Assembly: GCF_014126615.1 (NCBI RefSeq)
Contig: NZ_CP059896.1
Location: 2,738,501 to 2,802,500, forward strand
Direction: 5' to 3'
Origin: Ciceribacter thiooxidans
GTDB lineage: Bacteria > Pseudomonadota > Alphaproteobacteria > Rhizobiales > Rhizobiaceae
DNA length: 64,000 nucleotides
Below are positions 8,972 to 23,866 of the stretch, piece by piece. Numbering within the stretch: position 1 is the stretch's first letter; each line of letters starts with the position of its first letter. The position numbers and the translations under genes are program-made. The notes under the pieces were generated by a model that saw nothing but the letters and a program-made list of their open reading frames with translations, was not told the DNA's origin and searched no databases.

Positions 8972-9729
8972 GCCCCGTGCGGATCTTCTCCTCCGACCTC
9001 GACGGCACGCTTGCCGGGGATCGCGACGCCTCGCGGCGGTTCGCCGACTACTGGATGAGTCTCGATGACGCCAGCCGTCCGCTGCTCGTTTACAACAGCG
9101 GCCGGCTGATCGAGGACATCCTGGCCTTCATCGCCGAAGAGGGCCTGCCGGAGGCAGACTACCTCATCGGCGGCGTCGGTACGATGATGCACGCCGCGAC
9201 GGTGCCGGAGATCGCGGAAGCCTACGCCGCGTCGCTCGACCGGGACTATGACCCGCTGCGGATTGCCGAACGCCTGCAGTCGCTTCCCGACATCAGGCGC
9301 CAACCGGAACGCTACCAACATGCGCTTAAGTCCAGCTGGTATCTTCACGATGCCCCGCTCGAACGGATCGAGGCGCTGGAAGAGGAACTGCGGGCCGAAG
9401 GACTTTCGGTGAAACTTGTTTATTCGAGCGGACGCGATCTGGACGTCCTGCCCGGCAATGCCGACAAGGGCAAGGCGCTGATCTGGCTTTGCCGAGAGCT
9501 CGGCATCGGCTTGCATGAGGCGGTCGTCGCCGGCGATACGGGCAACGATCTCGGCATGTTCCTGCTCGACGGCGTCCGCGGCATCGTCCCCGCCAACGCC
9601 CTTCCCGAACTGCGCCGGCTCGGGGAAGAACGCGACGACGTCTATCTTGCCGAACGGACCACGGCGGACGGCGTCATCGACGGACTTCGGCATTGGCGCG
9701 CGCAAGGTCGGCAACCGACCGACGGATAG
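8953..9729 (+). CDS. mfppB: Mannosylfructose-phosphate phosphatase (HAD superfamily)
   Basis: A 258-residue HAD hydrolase of the sucrose-phosphatase/Cof type. The nucleophile motif is DLDGTLAGD (Asp15, Asp17) and the C-terminal acidic motif is VVAGDTGNDLGMF. It removes the phosphate from mannosylfructose-6-phosphate made by the upstream synthase. Its start lies within the last codons of mfpsA, so the two are coupled. The assignment rests on the pair, since HAD substrate cannot be read from motifs. Confidence 0.82.
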   Translation: MERRRLSPVRIFSSDLDGTLAGDRDASRRFADYWMSLDDASRPLLVYNSGRLIEDILAFIAEEGLPEADYLIGGVGTMMHAATVPEIAEAYAASLDRDYDPLRIAERLQSLPDIRRQPERYQHALKSSWYLHDAPLERIEALEEELRAEGLSVKLVYSSGRDLDVLPGNADKGKALIWLCRELGIGLHEAVVAGDTGNDLGMFLLDGVRGIVPANALPELRRLGEERDDVYLAERTTADGVIDGLRHWRAQGRQPTDG

Positions 9730-9893
9730 CCCAAAAGTGGGCAAGCGCAACACTTGACCTGACGAACGGTTGATCCAACATCGACGGTTAAACGATCGCT
9801 TGACTGATTCGCCGTGCGTATCCGGAGAGGTCACCGAACGAACACAACCACAGCGTAAACTTCGAAAACAGGAGACAGCGGGAATTGACCATC

Positions 9894-10393
9894 ATGAGCC
9901 GGATAGCTTCGGACGTGCAGTTGATGTTGCGGCGGCCGCCGCGCCAGCAATATGCCGCCCTGTGTTATCGCCCGCGCAAGAAGCAGGGGGCATAGAGATC
10001 CTTCTGCTGACCAGCCGCGACACCGGCCGATGGGTGATCCCGAAAGGCTGGCCGATGGCCGGCAAGAAGTCCCATACCGTCGCCGAGCGTGAGGCATGGG
10101 AGGAAGCAGGCGCCCGCGGCAAGATCTCTCGCGATCCGATCGGCTATTACAGTTACGCCAAAGGCATGGAAGGCGGCCTCAAGGTGGCGTGCCGAGTTCA
10201 GGTGCACGCACTCGAGGTCAAGGAGATGACCAAGGATTTTCCCGAGAAGGGAATGCGGCGGCTTGAATGGGTGAGCCCCGAGGAAGCGGCTGCCCGCGTC
10301 CGGGAGCCGGAACTGAAGGTGTTGCTGCACGCGTTCGCCGAAAAGACGGCCAGTGCGCTCACCAAGCCCAAGAATTCTGTCGAAGACCGGTAA
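9894..10393 (+). pseudogene. Nudix hydrolase, interrupted by a single-base frameshift
   Basis: The protein starts MSRIASDVQLMLRRPP at 9894 and stops prematurely at a TAG at about 9992. The frame one base over continues as a Nudix hydrolase, with WVIPKGWPMAG followed by a Nudix-box-like AEREAWEEAGARG, to 10393. Adding one G to the run of five at 9986-9990 joins the halves as RPRKKQGGIEILLLTSRDTG. Such small rhizobial Nudix proteins resemble diphosphoinositol-polyphosphate phosphohydrolases. The intact gene would encode about 166 residues. A homopolymer sequencing error is as likely as a true pseudogene. Confidence 0.75.
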
Positions 10394-10400
10394 AATCGGA

Positions 10401-10418
10401 CTGTCACAAAACTGTCAT
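10401..10418 (+). promoter_or_regulatory. PHO box (PhoB operator) upstream of pit
   Basis: The sequence CTGTCACAAAACTGTCAT has two CTGTCA(C/T) repeats 11 bases apart with an AT-rich 4-base spacer, the exact architecture of a PhoB site. It lies 150 bases before the phosphate permease start and just after the Nudix stop. In Sinorhizobium, PhoB represses the pit operon, so this site may mediate repression rather than activation. Confidence 0.85.
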
Positions 10419-10567
10419 ATTGCGCGCGCGCGCCTTTGCTACTAGGGCAAGGGGCGAATTCGGAACCGCGCGCAGAACCGGACGGGCTCAGCGGCGTTTC
10501 GTCGTCACTACAGAAATTCGCGAAAGGGTGGCTCTCGGGGGTCGTCCCTCAGGAAGGCAGTATCGTC

Positions 10568-12073
10568 ATGGCCAAGTCGCCACCCAGCCTCGTCAAGCCC
10601 ACCCTCGACAAGGACCTCGACAAGTTCGCTTACGTCGAGGAGGCGGCCCACCACATTTCCCGTGGCTACGCGCCGGTCGGCATCGGCCTGATCTTCCTCG
10701 TGACGACGATGATCTTCGCCGGCGCCTATGTGATCAACCAGCCGGGCGCGGTCATGGTGGTCGCGGCGGCTGCCATCGGCGCCTATATGGCGATGAACAT
10801 CGGCGCCAACGACGTGACGAACAATGTCGGCCCGGCGGTCGGGTCGCGGGCGATGACCATGGCGACGGCGCTCGTCATCGCGGTGATCTTCGAATCCGCC
10901 GGCGCCCTGATTGCAGGCGGCGACGTGGTCTCGACCATTTCCAAGGGAATCGTCGACCCGGCACAGGTGCCGAATGCACAAATCTTCGCCTGGGCGATGA
11001 TGGCCGCGCTGCTTTCCTCGGCTCTGTGGGTCAATCTCGCGACCTGGATCGGCGCGCCTGTCTCGACCACTCATGCCGTCGTCGGCGGGGTGATGGGTTC
11101 GGGAATTGCCGCCGCCGGGGTCAAGGCGGTCAACTGGGAATCGATGATCGGGATCGCCGCGAGCTGGGTGATCTCACCGCTGCTCGGCGGCGTCATCGCC
11201 GCCCTGTTCCTCGCATTCATCAAGGAATTCATCATCTACCGGCACGACAAGATTGCGGCCGCGCGCCGCTGGGTGCCGATCCTGATCGCACTGATGCTCG
11301 GAACCTTCTCCGCCTATCTCGCGCTCAAGGGACTGAACCAGATCGTGCGCATCAGCCTGCCGGTCGCCGTGCTCATCGGCCTGGCGACGGGAGTGATCGG
11401 CTGGGCGCTCAGCGTGCCCCTCATCCGGCGCCAGTCGATCGGGCTCGAGAACCGCAACCAGTCGCTGCGCAAGCTCTTCCGCCTGCCGCTGATCTTCGCA
11501 GCAGCACTTCTTTCCTTCGCCCATGGTGCGAACGACGTGGCGAACGCCATCGGTCCGCTGTCGGCGATCGTCCATGCCGTCCGTGCGAACGAGATCGCCG
11601 CCAAGGTCGAAATCCCGATCTGGGTGATGGTGATCGGCGCGACCGGCATCTCGCTCGGCCTCTTCCTCTTCGGGCCGAAGCTCATCCGCCTCGTTGGCGA
11701 GCAGATCACCAAGCTCAATCCGATGCGCGCCTATTGTGTGTCGCTGTCGGCAGCCGTCACGGTTATCGTCGCCTCATGGCTCGGCCTTCCCGTCAGTTCC
11801 ACTCACATTGCCGTCGGCGCGGTCTTCGGCGTCGGCTTCTTCCGCGAATGGTACACCCGCAACTCCAAGCGGCGCATGGACTACATCCGTGCCAAGTCGG
11901 ACCGCTGGGTGGTCGAGGAAATCGCAGAGCGCAATTCCGACGAAATGCGCCGCCGCTATCTCGTCCGACGCTCGCACTTCATGACGATCGTGGCCGCCTG
12001 GGTCATCACCGTTCCGGCTGCCGCAGGGCTTGCGGCGCTGATCTACTGGGTTATGTTCCAGCTCTTCGTCTGA
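10568..12073 (+). CDS. pit: Low-affinity inorganic phosphate permease (PiT family)
   Basis: A 501-residue inner-membrane protein with about 10-12 hydrophobic segments. It has the duplicated PiT signature: GANDVTNNVGPAVGSR in the first half and GANDVANAIGPL in the second. The ATG at 10568 has AGGAAGG at 10552-10558. It imports phosphate, probably with a cation or as a metal-phosphate. The S. meliloti counterpart is preceded by a PhoU-like orfA; no such gene is present here. A PHO box lies upstream, and rsmE follows 18 bases downstream. Confidence 0.92.
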   Translation: MAKSPPSLVKPTLDKDLDKFAYVEEAAHHISRGYAPVGIGLIFLVTTMIFAGAYVINQPGAVMVVAAAAIGAYMAMNIGANDVTNNVGPAVGSRAMTMATALVIAVIFESAGALIAGGDVVSTISKGIVDPAQVPNAQIFAWAMMAALLSSALWVNLATWIGAPVSTTHAVVGGVMGSGIAAAGVKAVNWESMIGIAASWVISPLLGGVIAALFLAFIKEFIIYRHDKIAAARRWVPILIALMLGTFSAYLALKGLNQIVRISLPVAVLIGLATGVIGWALSVPLIRRQSIGLENRNQSLRKLFRLPLIFAAALLSFAHGANDVANAIGPLSAIVHAVRANEIAAKVEIPIWVMVIGATGISLGLFLFGPKLIRLVGEQITKLNPMRAYCVSLSAAVTVIVASWLGLPVSSTHIAVGAVFGVGFFREWYTRNSKRRMDYIRAKSDRWVVEEIAERNSDEMRRRYLVRRSHFMTIVAAWVITVPAAAGLAALIYWVMFQLFV

Positions 12074-12091
12074 AGAGGGACCATCAGGACC

Positions 12092-12829
12092 ATGCGCGCC
12101 AACTACCGGATGCAGAGGCTGTTCGTCGATGCCCCGCTTTTAGCGGGCGCAACGGTCGAGGCGAGCCCGGAGCAGTTCAACTACCTCGCCAACGTGCTCC
12201 GCATGACGGACGGCTCCGAACTCCTCCTCTTCAACGGCCACGACGGCGAATGGAGGGCGACGCTCGCCTTCCCGACCCGCAAGCGTATCCTCATGACCGC
12301 CATGGAGCAGACGCGGGAGCAGCCCGAACCCTGCGACCTGCGCTTCCTCTTCTCGCCGCTGAAGGTCGGGCGCATGGACTATCTCGTGCAGAAGGCCGTC
12401 GAGATGGGAGCCGGCGTGCTGCAACCGGTAATGACGCAGCACGTCCAGGGCAAGATCACCAATCTCGACCGGCTGCAGGCAAATGTCGTGGAGGCTGCCG
12501 AGCAGTGCGGCGTCCTTTCGATCCCGACCGTCGAGGCGCCGAAGCGGCTGAGAGACCTCCTGGAGCGCTGGCCGGAGACGCGGCGGATCATCTTCTGCGA
12601 CGAGGACAGCACGACGCAGAATCCGCTCGCCGCCCTTCAGGGCATCCGCGAGCGGTCGCTCGCCCTGCTCGTCGGGCCGGAGGGCGGTTTTTCCGACGAG
12701 GAACGGGCGCTCCTGCGCGGGCTCGACTTCGTCACGGCAATTCCGCTCGGGCCGCGCATCCTGCGCGCCGATACCGCTGCGGTCGCAGCGCTTGCCGTCG
12801 TTCAGGCGACCGTCGGCGACTGGCATTGA
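12092..12829 (+). CDS. rsmE: 16S rRNA (uracil-1498-N3)-methyltransferase RsmE
   Basis: A 245-residue SPOUT-family methyltransferase. The N-terminal PUA-like part ([16 protein letters not shown]) is followed by the knotted SAM-binding domain with [13 protein letters not shown] and [12 protein letters not shown] near the C-terminus. It methylates U1498 of 16S rRNA. Length and motifs fit the family. It starts 18 bases after pit on the same strand and may be cotranscribed. Confidence 0.93.
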   Translation: MRANYRMQRLFVDAPLLAGATVEASPEQFNYLANVLRMTDGSELLLFNGHDGEWRATLAFPTRKRILMTAMEQTREQPEPCDLRFLFSPLKVGRMDYLVQKAVEMGAGVLQPVMTQHVQGKITNLDRLQANVVEAAEQCGVLSIPTVEAPKRLRDLLERWPETRRIIFCDEDSTTQNPLAALQGIRERSLALLVGPEGGFSDEERALLRGLDFVTAIPLGPRILRADTAAVAALAVVQATVGDWH

Positions 12830-12968
12830 CGAGAGGGGCTTGACCTGCCGCAAGCTTCCGATTTTTTGACGAAGACTTGAGAGAATTTCACTTGCGCACC
12901 GGCTTCATTCCGGTCCATTCACGCGATGGTCCGATCCTTGGGCCGACCTCGCCAACAAGGTTCACCGC

Positions 12969-14342
12969 ATGGCCCGCGACACCACCGATCACACTCCCCT
13001 CACATCGGTCGACGAAATGGTCGCCTACCTCGCAGAAGGCTGCAAGCCGCGCGAGGCCTTCCGGATCGGAACGGAACACGAGAAATTCGCCTTCTTCCGG
13101 GCAGACAACAGTCCTGTCCCCTATTTCGGCGAGGCGAGCATCTCAGCGCTGCTCAACGGCATGCAGCAGAAGCTCGGCTGGGAACCGATCATGGACGGAG
13201 AGAACATCATCGGCCTTGCCGGCGGAGACGGCGAAGGCGCGATCTCCATCGAGCCCGGTGGACAGTTCGAACTCTCCGGCGGTCCGCTCGAAACGCTTCA
13301 CCAGACCTGCCGGGAATCGAACCAGCATCTCTCGGTGCTGCGCGACGTCGCCGAGCCGATGGGCATCCGCTTCCTCGGCATGGGCGGCAGCCCCAAGTGG
13401 ACGCTGGCCGAGACGCCCCGGATGCCGAAGTCGCGCTACGAGATCATGACGCGCTACATGCCGACGGTGGGCAGCAAGGGCCTGGACATGATGTACCGGA
13501 CCTGCACCATCCAGGTGAACCTCGACTTCTCCTCCGAAGAAGACATGCGCCGGAAGATGCGCGTGTCGATGAAACTGCAGTCGGTCGCGACGGCGCTCTT
13601 TGCCTCCTCGCCGTTTACCGAGGGCAAGCCGAACGGCCTGGTCTCCTGGCGCGGCGACATCTGGCGGGATACCGACAATGCACGCGCGGGCGCCCTGCCC
13701 TTCACTTTCAACGAGACGTTCGGCTTCAAGGATTACGTCGAATGGGCGCTCGACGTTCCGATGTATTTCGTCGTCCGCGACGGGCACTACCACGACTGCA
13801 CCCATATCACCTTCCGCCAGTTCATGGCCGGAGCCCTGAAGGGTGAAATCGCCGAATGGGAACCGACGCTCGGCGACTGGACGAATCATCTTTCGACGCT
13901 CTTCCCGGACGTCCGGCTGAAGCGGTTCCTCGAGATGCGCGGCGCCGACGGCGGCCCGTGGCGGCGGATCTGCGCGCTGCCGGCCTTCTGGGTCGGCCTC
14001 CTCTACGACGATGCAAGCCTCGCAGCCGCCGACGACCTCACCCGCAGCTGGACCCATGCCGATGTCATCGCCATGCGCGATACCGTGCCGGCAAAGGGAC
14101 TGGCCGCCGAAATCGCCGGCCGCAGTGTGCTCGACGTCGCGAGGCAGGTGGTCGATATCTCACGGGCAGGTCTCAAGTCACGGCGCCACCTCAACAGCGA
14201 GGGTCAGGACGAGAGCCTCTTCCTCGCACCGCTCGATGAAATCCTCGCCAAGAAGACGACGCTCGCCGAAGACATGCTGGCACTCTACGACGGACGCTGG
14301 AACCGCGACATCGACCACGTCTTCGAAGACTACCAGTACTGA
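12969..14342 (+). CDS. gshA: Glutamate-cysteine ligase (alphaproteobacterial/plant type)
   Basis: A 457-residue cytoplasmic enzyme that joins glutamate and cysteine in the first step of glutathione synthesis. It starts MARDTTDHTPLTSVDEMVAYL and holds the family segments FRIGTEHEKFAF and ISIEPGGQFELSGGP (ATP/Mg and substrate residues). It is the GCS2 class of rhizobia and plants, not the E. coli class. Glutathione matters for the redox and arsenic functions elsewhere in the window, though no direct link is visible. Confidence 0.94.
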   Translation: MARDTTDHTPLTSVDEMVAYLAEGCKPREAFRIGTEHEKFAFFRADNSPVPYFGEASISALLNGMQQKLGWEPIMDGENIIGLAGGDGEGAISIEPGGQFELSGGPLETLHQTCRESNQHLSVLRDVAEPMGIRFLGMGGSPKWTLAETPRMPKSRYEIMTRYMPTVGSKGLDMMYRTCTIQVNLDFSSEEDMRRKMRVSMKLQSVATALFASSPFTEGKPNGLVSWRGDIWRDTDNARAGALPFTFNETFGFKDYVEWALDVPMYFVVRDGHYHDCTHITFRQFMAGALKGEIAEWEPTLGDWTNHLSTLFPDVRLKRFLEMRGADGGPWRRICALPAFWVGLLYDDASLAAADDLTRSWTHADVIAMRDTVPAKGLAAEIAGRSVLDVARQVVDISRAGLKSRRHLNSEGQDESLFLAPLDEILAKKTTLAEDMLALYDGRWNRDIDHVFEDYQY

Positions 14343-14387
14343 GGTCGGGCGTCCTCCGCCGAATGCACGCTCGCGGCGGGTGGCGCT

Positions 14388-14413
14388 AAAAAGCGGTTTG
14401 CGCTCGGCTTTTT
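14388..14413 (+). terminator. Possible terminator after gshA
   Basis: AAAAAGC at 14388-14394 pairs with GCTTTTT at 14407-14413 around a GC-containing loop and ends in T's, 45 bases after the gshA stop. Confidence 0.4.
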
Positions 14414-14465
14414 CCGGTTATAGTGCGGGAACGACGCGCTGTATGCAACCGGAGGGCCGCCATCC

Positions 14466-15380
14466 ATGCTACCACTGTTCGAGATGATGTTGCGGGCACA
14501 GAACGGCACGGCGATGGAGGCAGTCGCGAGGCAGTTCAACCTCGCACAGGAGCAGGCGGCGCAAGCCGTGGCCGCGCTCATGCCGGCATTTTCCTCCGGA
14601 TTCAAGCGCAACACCGCCAATCCGTATGACATGACGGCGCTCCTGGGCGCCATGGCCTCCGGCAACTATGCGAAATACTTCGAGGACATGACCGCGGCCT
14701 TCACGCCCCAGGGTGTCGCCGACGGCAACACGGTGCTTGAACAGCTCTTCGGCTCGAAAGAAGTGTCGCGGGCGATCGCAGCCCAGGCGGCGCAGTTCAC
14801 CGGCATCAGCCAGGATATCTTCAAGAAGATGATGCCGGCTATGGCCGACACGATCATGGGCGGGCTTTCCAAGCAGACCACCGGACAGTTCGACGCTTCC
14901 GCATTCGCCAACTCGCCGATGGGCGCGATGACACAGCAATGGCTCGAAGGCATGGGCTTCGCACCGAAGGCGAAGCCCAAGGAACCGAACCTCTTCGACA
15001 ACCCGTTCACGCAGGCCATGCAGACGATGTTCGGCGTGAAGCCGAACCAGCCGCAGCCCGCCCCCGCCGCCGGCAACCCCTTCTTCGACAATCCCTTCGC
15101 CAAGGCCTTTCAGGAAATGATGGCGAGCTACACCGGAACGGCGCCGGCCCCCAAGAGCGAAGCCGCCAAACCCGCCGGGAAGCCGGCGGATCAGGCCGCC
15201 GAAGCGAGCGAGCAGTTCACAACCATGGTGAACACCATGTTCGACAGCGGCCTCGAAGTGCAGAAGAGCTATCAGAAGAGCATGGAACAGATCTTCGAAA
15301 GCTATCTCGGCAAGGCGGGCGAGGCTCCCGACGAAAAGCCGGCTCCGCAAGGCGATGCCCCGCCGAACGGCAAGGCCTGA
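14466..15380 (+). CDS. DUF937 family protein
   Basis: A 304-residue protein. The first two-thirds match the DUF937 type: LFEMMLRAQNGTAMEAVARQFNL and repeats of a helical segment with MGGLSKQTTG near residue 135. The C-terminal third is Pro/Ala/Lys-rich and probably disordered, followed by a coiled-coil-like tail (EVQKSYQKSMEQIFESYLG). Two similar NPF segments (NLFDNPFTQAMQTMFG and NPFFDNPFAKAFQEMM) suggest a short internal repeat. No enzyme motif is visible, and function is unknown. Confidence 0.75.
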   Translation: MLPLFEMMLRAQNGTAMEAVARQFNLAQEQAAQAVAALMPAFSSGFKRNTANPYDMTALLGAMASGNYAKYFEDMTAAFTPQGVADGNTVLEQLFGSKEVSRAIAAQAAQFTGISQDIFKKMMPAMADTIMGGLSKQTTGQFDASAFANSPMGAMTQQWLEGMGFAPKAKPKEPNLFDNPFTQAMQTMFGVKPNQPQPAPAAGNPFFDNPFAKAFQEMMASYTGTAPAPKSEAAKPAGKPADQAAEASEQFTTMVNTMFDSGLEVQKSYQKSMEQIFESYLGKAGEAPDEKPAPQGDAPPNGKA

Positions 15381-15434
15381 TCCTTTCGCGTCAGCCCGCT
15401 CGCAGGCGGCAGCGAAAACCGCTGCCTGCCCGCC

Positions 15435-17990
<2,556 letters not shown>

Positions 17991-18040
17991 TTACCGCGAA
18001 CGGAAAACCTGTGGGAGGCTGGCGCAAAGATTCGCGCGCA

Positions 18041-18076
18041 TAAAAAAATGCCCGGGACTGGGAGGGTCACCGGGCA
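18041..18076 (-). terminator. Rho-independent terminator of the DUF1127 gene
   Basis: On the minus strand a TGCCCGG/CCGGGCA stem (18070-18076 with 18049-18055) is followed by seven T's (18042-18048). It lies 46 bases beyond the DUF1127 stop. Confidence 0.75.
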
Positions 18077-18122
18077 AGTCGGCAGGGTTATTGGCAGTCA
18101 CCCTGCGGGGATTGGGAGAGGG

Positions 18123-18422
18123 TCATTCGGACTTCGTCGACAGCAACGAACGGACGGCGCGACGGCGCGCGGTACGGGTGAGGAGGCGCGAAGGATCGTC
18201 CGCAATGCCGGAGGTTCGAAGGATGCTCTCGACGTCGGCGCGGGAAAGTCCGATGTCGCGCAACAGTGCATCATCGAGTTCGGCAAGGCGGTTCGCAGCT
18301 CGTCGGTTCCTGAGTGCGCGCAGAACGGACTTCGTCGCTTCCCACGTCACGGCGAGACGCGTGGCAAGCGTCGGCCGGGAAACCGCAAGATCGAGTTCTA
18401 TCATCCGTTCGGTCGTGCTCAT
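18123..18422 (-). CDS. DUF1127 domain protein
   Basis: A 99-residue basic protein. The DUF1127 motif lies in the middle (NRLAELDDALLRDIGLSRADVES, residues about 44-66), which is the standard short arginine-rich module of alphaproteobacteria. Small DUF1127 proteins have been linked in Agrobacterium and Rhodobacter to phosphate and carbon control and RNA turnover. This one is longer than the 45-50-residue type. It diverges from the LysR gene at 18629 and has its own terminator. Confidence 0.8.
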   Translation of the reverse strand: MSTTERMIELDLAVSRPTLATRLAVTWEATKSVLRALRNRRAANRLAELDDALLRDIGLSRADVESILRTSGIADDPSRLLTRTARRRAVRSLLSTKSE

Positions 18423-18628
18423 GGCGACGAAGTCCTTTCGATTTCGGCACGAATGGAGGCGGGCTCGTACCCGGAAAAGGGTAGAGCCAACCGTCGGGGC
18501 ATGGAGGTTGGGGGGAGCCGATGGCGGCGGCTCCGGTTGAATTGCATCGTGATGATGCTGAAAAGCTATTGATCAGTCCAACGAATGTTTCTAATAGTTA
18601 TCATCAATCCATCTGATGGAATTCCCCC

Positions 18629-19582
18629 ATGTCAGCGCCACTCGATATCGATCAGCTCCAGACCTTCATCGCGATCGTCGACACCGGAAGCTTCACGAAG
18701 GCCGCGGGCCGTGTCTTCAAGACACAGTCGGCCGTTTCGATGCAGATGCGGCGGCTCGAGGAGCGCATCGGCAAGCAGCTCTTCATCAAGGACGGTCGCG
18801 GCAACCGACTGACAGCCGAAGGGGAGAAGCTCCTGAATTACGCGCGACGGATCATCCGGCTGAATTCGGAGGCGATCGCCGCCTTTGACGACAACCGGCT
18901 GGAAGGCACGCTGAGAATCGGCACGCCGGACGACTACGCCGACCGTTACATGCCGGAAATCATCGGACGGTTTGCGAAGACACACCCAAACGTCGAGCTC
19001 TACATCGTCTGCGAACCCTCGGTGGATCTCGCCGAGAAGATGGCCCGCGGCGAGCTCGACATTGCGCTTGTCACCCACAATCCGCGCGCGCGCAGCTCGG
19101 ACGTCGTCCGCACCGAACCGCTCTGCTGGGTCGCATCGGCCAACCATCCGCTGCGTGACGACGCGCCGGTGCCGCTCGCCGTCGGGCGACGCGACTGCAA
19201 CTGGCGCCAGCTCGCCTGCTCGGCTCTGGACGCCGACGGCCGCGATTACCAGATCCTGTTCACCAGCTGGTCCTCGACGGTGGTGGCTGCCGCCGTTCTT
19301 GCCGGCATGGCGGTTTCCGTGCTCCCGGAATCGGCGCTCCGCACCGGCATGAAGGTGCTGACCCAGTCCGACGGCTTTCCCCCCTTGCCGCCGGTGCAGA
19401 TCGGCCTGATGAAGCGGCCGGGGCTTTCCACCTCGCTGATGAACGCGATCACCGACCACATCACCGCCTGCCTCGACAACATCACGCCATCGGCAGTCGA
19501 TGACGATCTCGACGGCGACGTGAAAACCTATCCGCGATACTATCCGCGACTGCGCGCCGGCCACATGATCCCGGGCTGGTAA
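18629..19582 (+). CDS. LysR-family regulator, LsrB-like
   Basis: A 317-residue LysR regulator. The N-terminus LDIDQLQTFIAIVDTGSFTKAAGRVFKTQSAVSM holds the HTH, and the C-terminal domain is a two-lobed effector fold. The overall pattern, including SSTVVAAAVLAGMAVSVLPESALR, resembles rhizobial LsrB, a redox-responsive regulator of lipopolysaccharide and glutathione synthesis. Cysteines are present in the effector domain (IVCEP, LCWVA, RRDCNWRQLACSA). The LsrB name is by recollection of the family and is not proven. It converges on katG, with a strong hairpin between them. Confidence 0.8.
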   Translation: MSAPLDIDQLQTFIAIVDTGSFTKAAGRVFKTQSAVSMQMRRLEERIGKQLFIKDGRGNRLTAEGEKLLNYARRIIRLNSEAIAAFDDNRLEGTLRIGTPDDYADRYMPEIIGRFAKTHPNVELYIVCEPSVDLAEKMARGELDIALVTHNPRARSSDVVRTEPLCWVASANHPLRDDAPVPLAVGRRDCNWRQLACSALDADGRDYQILFTSWSSTVVAAAVLAGMAVSVLPESALRTGMKVLTQSDGFPPLPPVQIGLMKRPGLSTSLMNAITDHITACLDNITPSAVDDDLDGDVKTYPRYYPRLRAGHMIPGW

Positions 19583-19612
19583 GCGGCCCGCAAAAATTGG
19601 TATCGACAGCAG

Positions 19613-19649
19613 AACAGAAACAGCCGGGGTGAACCCGGCTGTTTCTGTT
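19613..19649 (+). terminator. Bidirectional terminator between the LsrB-like gene and katG
   Basis: A perfect 16-bp stem (AACAGAAACAGCCGGG at 19613-19628 and its complement at 19634-19649) with a 5-base loop. A/T-rich ends on both sides let it work for both converging genes. Confidence 0.85.
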
Positions 19650-19756
19650 TCCGGCCGGCACCCGAGTGCAGCGCGGGGTGCGGCGCTCTCCCGGTCCGGC
19701 TGCCGCTGTGCGACCCTGGCGGCGGGCCGCACAGCGGTGTTCCGTTCGCCCGGCGA

Positions 19757-23047
<3,291 letters not shown>

Positions 23048-23866
23048 CTGCCCCGTCAGCGCATTGGTCTCGAAACCGGCAAACATCAGCGCGACCTCGG
23101 CGACGTCCTCCACCGTGGTGAATTCGCCATCCACAGTCTCACCGAGCATGACCTTGCGGATCACGTCGTCCTCGGAAATGCCGAGTTCCTTCGCCTGTTC
23201 CGGGATCTGCCTGTCGACCAGCGGCGTCCGCACAAAGCCGGGGCAGATGACGTTCGCTCGAATGCCGGACGAGCCGCCTTCCTTGGCCACCACCCGCGCC
23301 AGCCCGAGCAATCCATGCTTGGCGGTGACATAGGCCGACTTCAACGGCGAGGCCTCGTGCGAATGCACCGATCCCATGTAGATGATGGCACCACCGCCCT
23401 GGCTCTTCATGTGCGGGATGCACGCTTTCGTGGTCAGGAAAGCGCCGTCGAGATGGATCGACAGCATCTTCTTCCAGTCGGCAAACGGAAAATCCTCGAT
23501 TCGGTGGACGATCTGAATGCCGGCATTCGACACCAGAACATCGACACGTCCCCATTTTTCGACCGTCTTCGCCACGCCGGCATTGACCGCCGCCTCATCC
23601 GTCACGTCCATGGCGATGCCGAAGGCTTCGCCCGGGCCCATCGATGTCAGGGCATCGGCTGCCGCCTGGGCCTGATCTTCCTTCAGATCGGCGATGACGA
23701 CTTTCGCACCCTCTTCCACATAGCGCTTGGCGATTGCGTGGCCGATGCCGCTGGCCGAGCCGGTGATGATGCAGACTTTACCTTCGAGTTTCATGGTCAT
23801 TCTCCTTGTTGCCTGTCCGGGGTCGTGCGTCCTGCTGGCGCCGGTACCGGACGACGAGACGTGATG

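Noticed and set aside
10267..12843. An 858-codon open frame on the + strand
   Set aside because: It is an Arg/Gly/Pro-rich shadow of pit and rsmE in another frame and has no homology.
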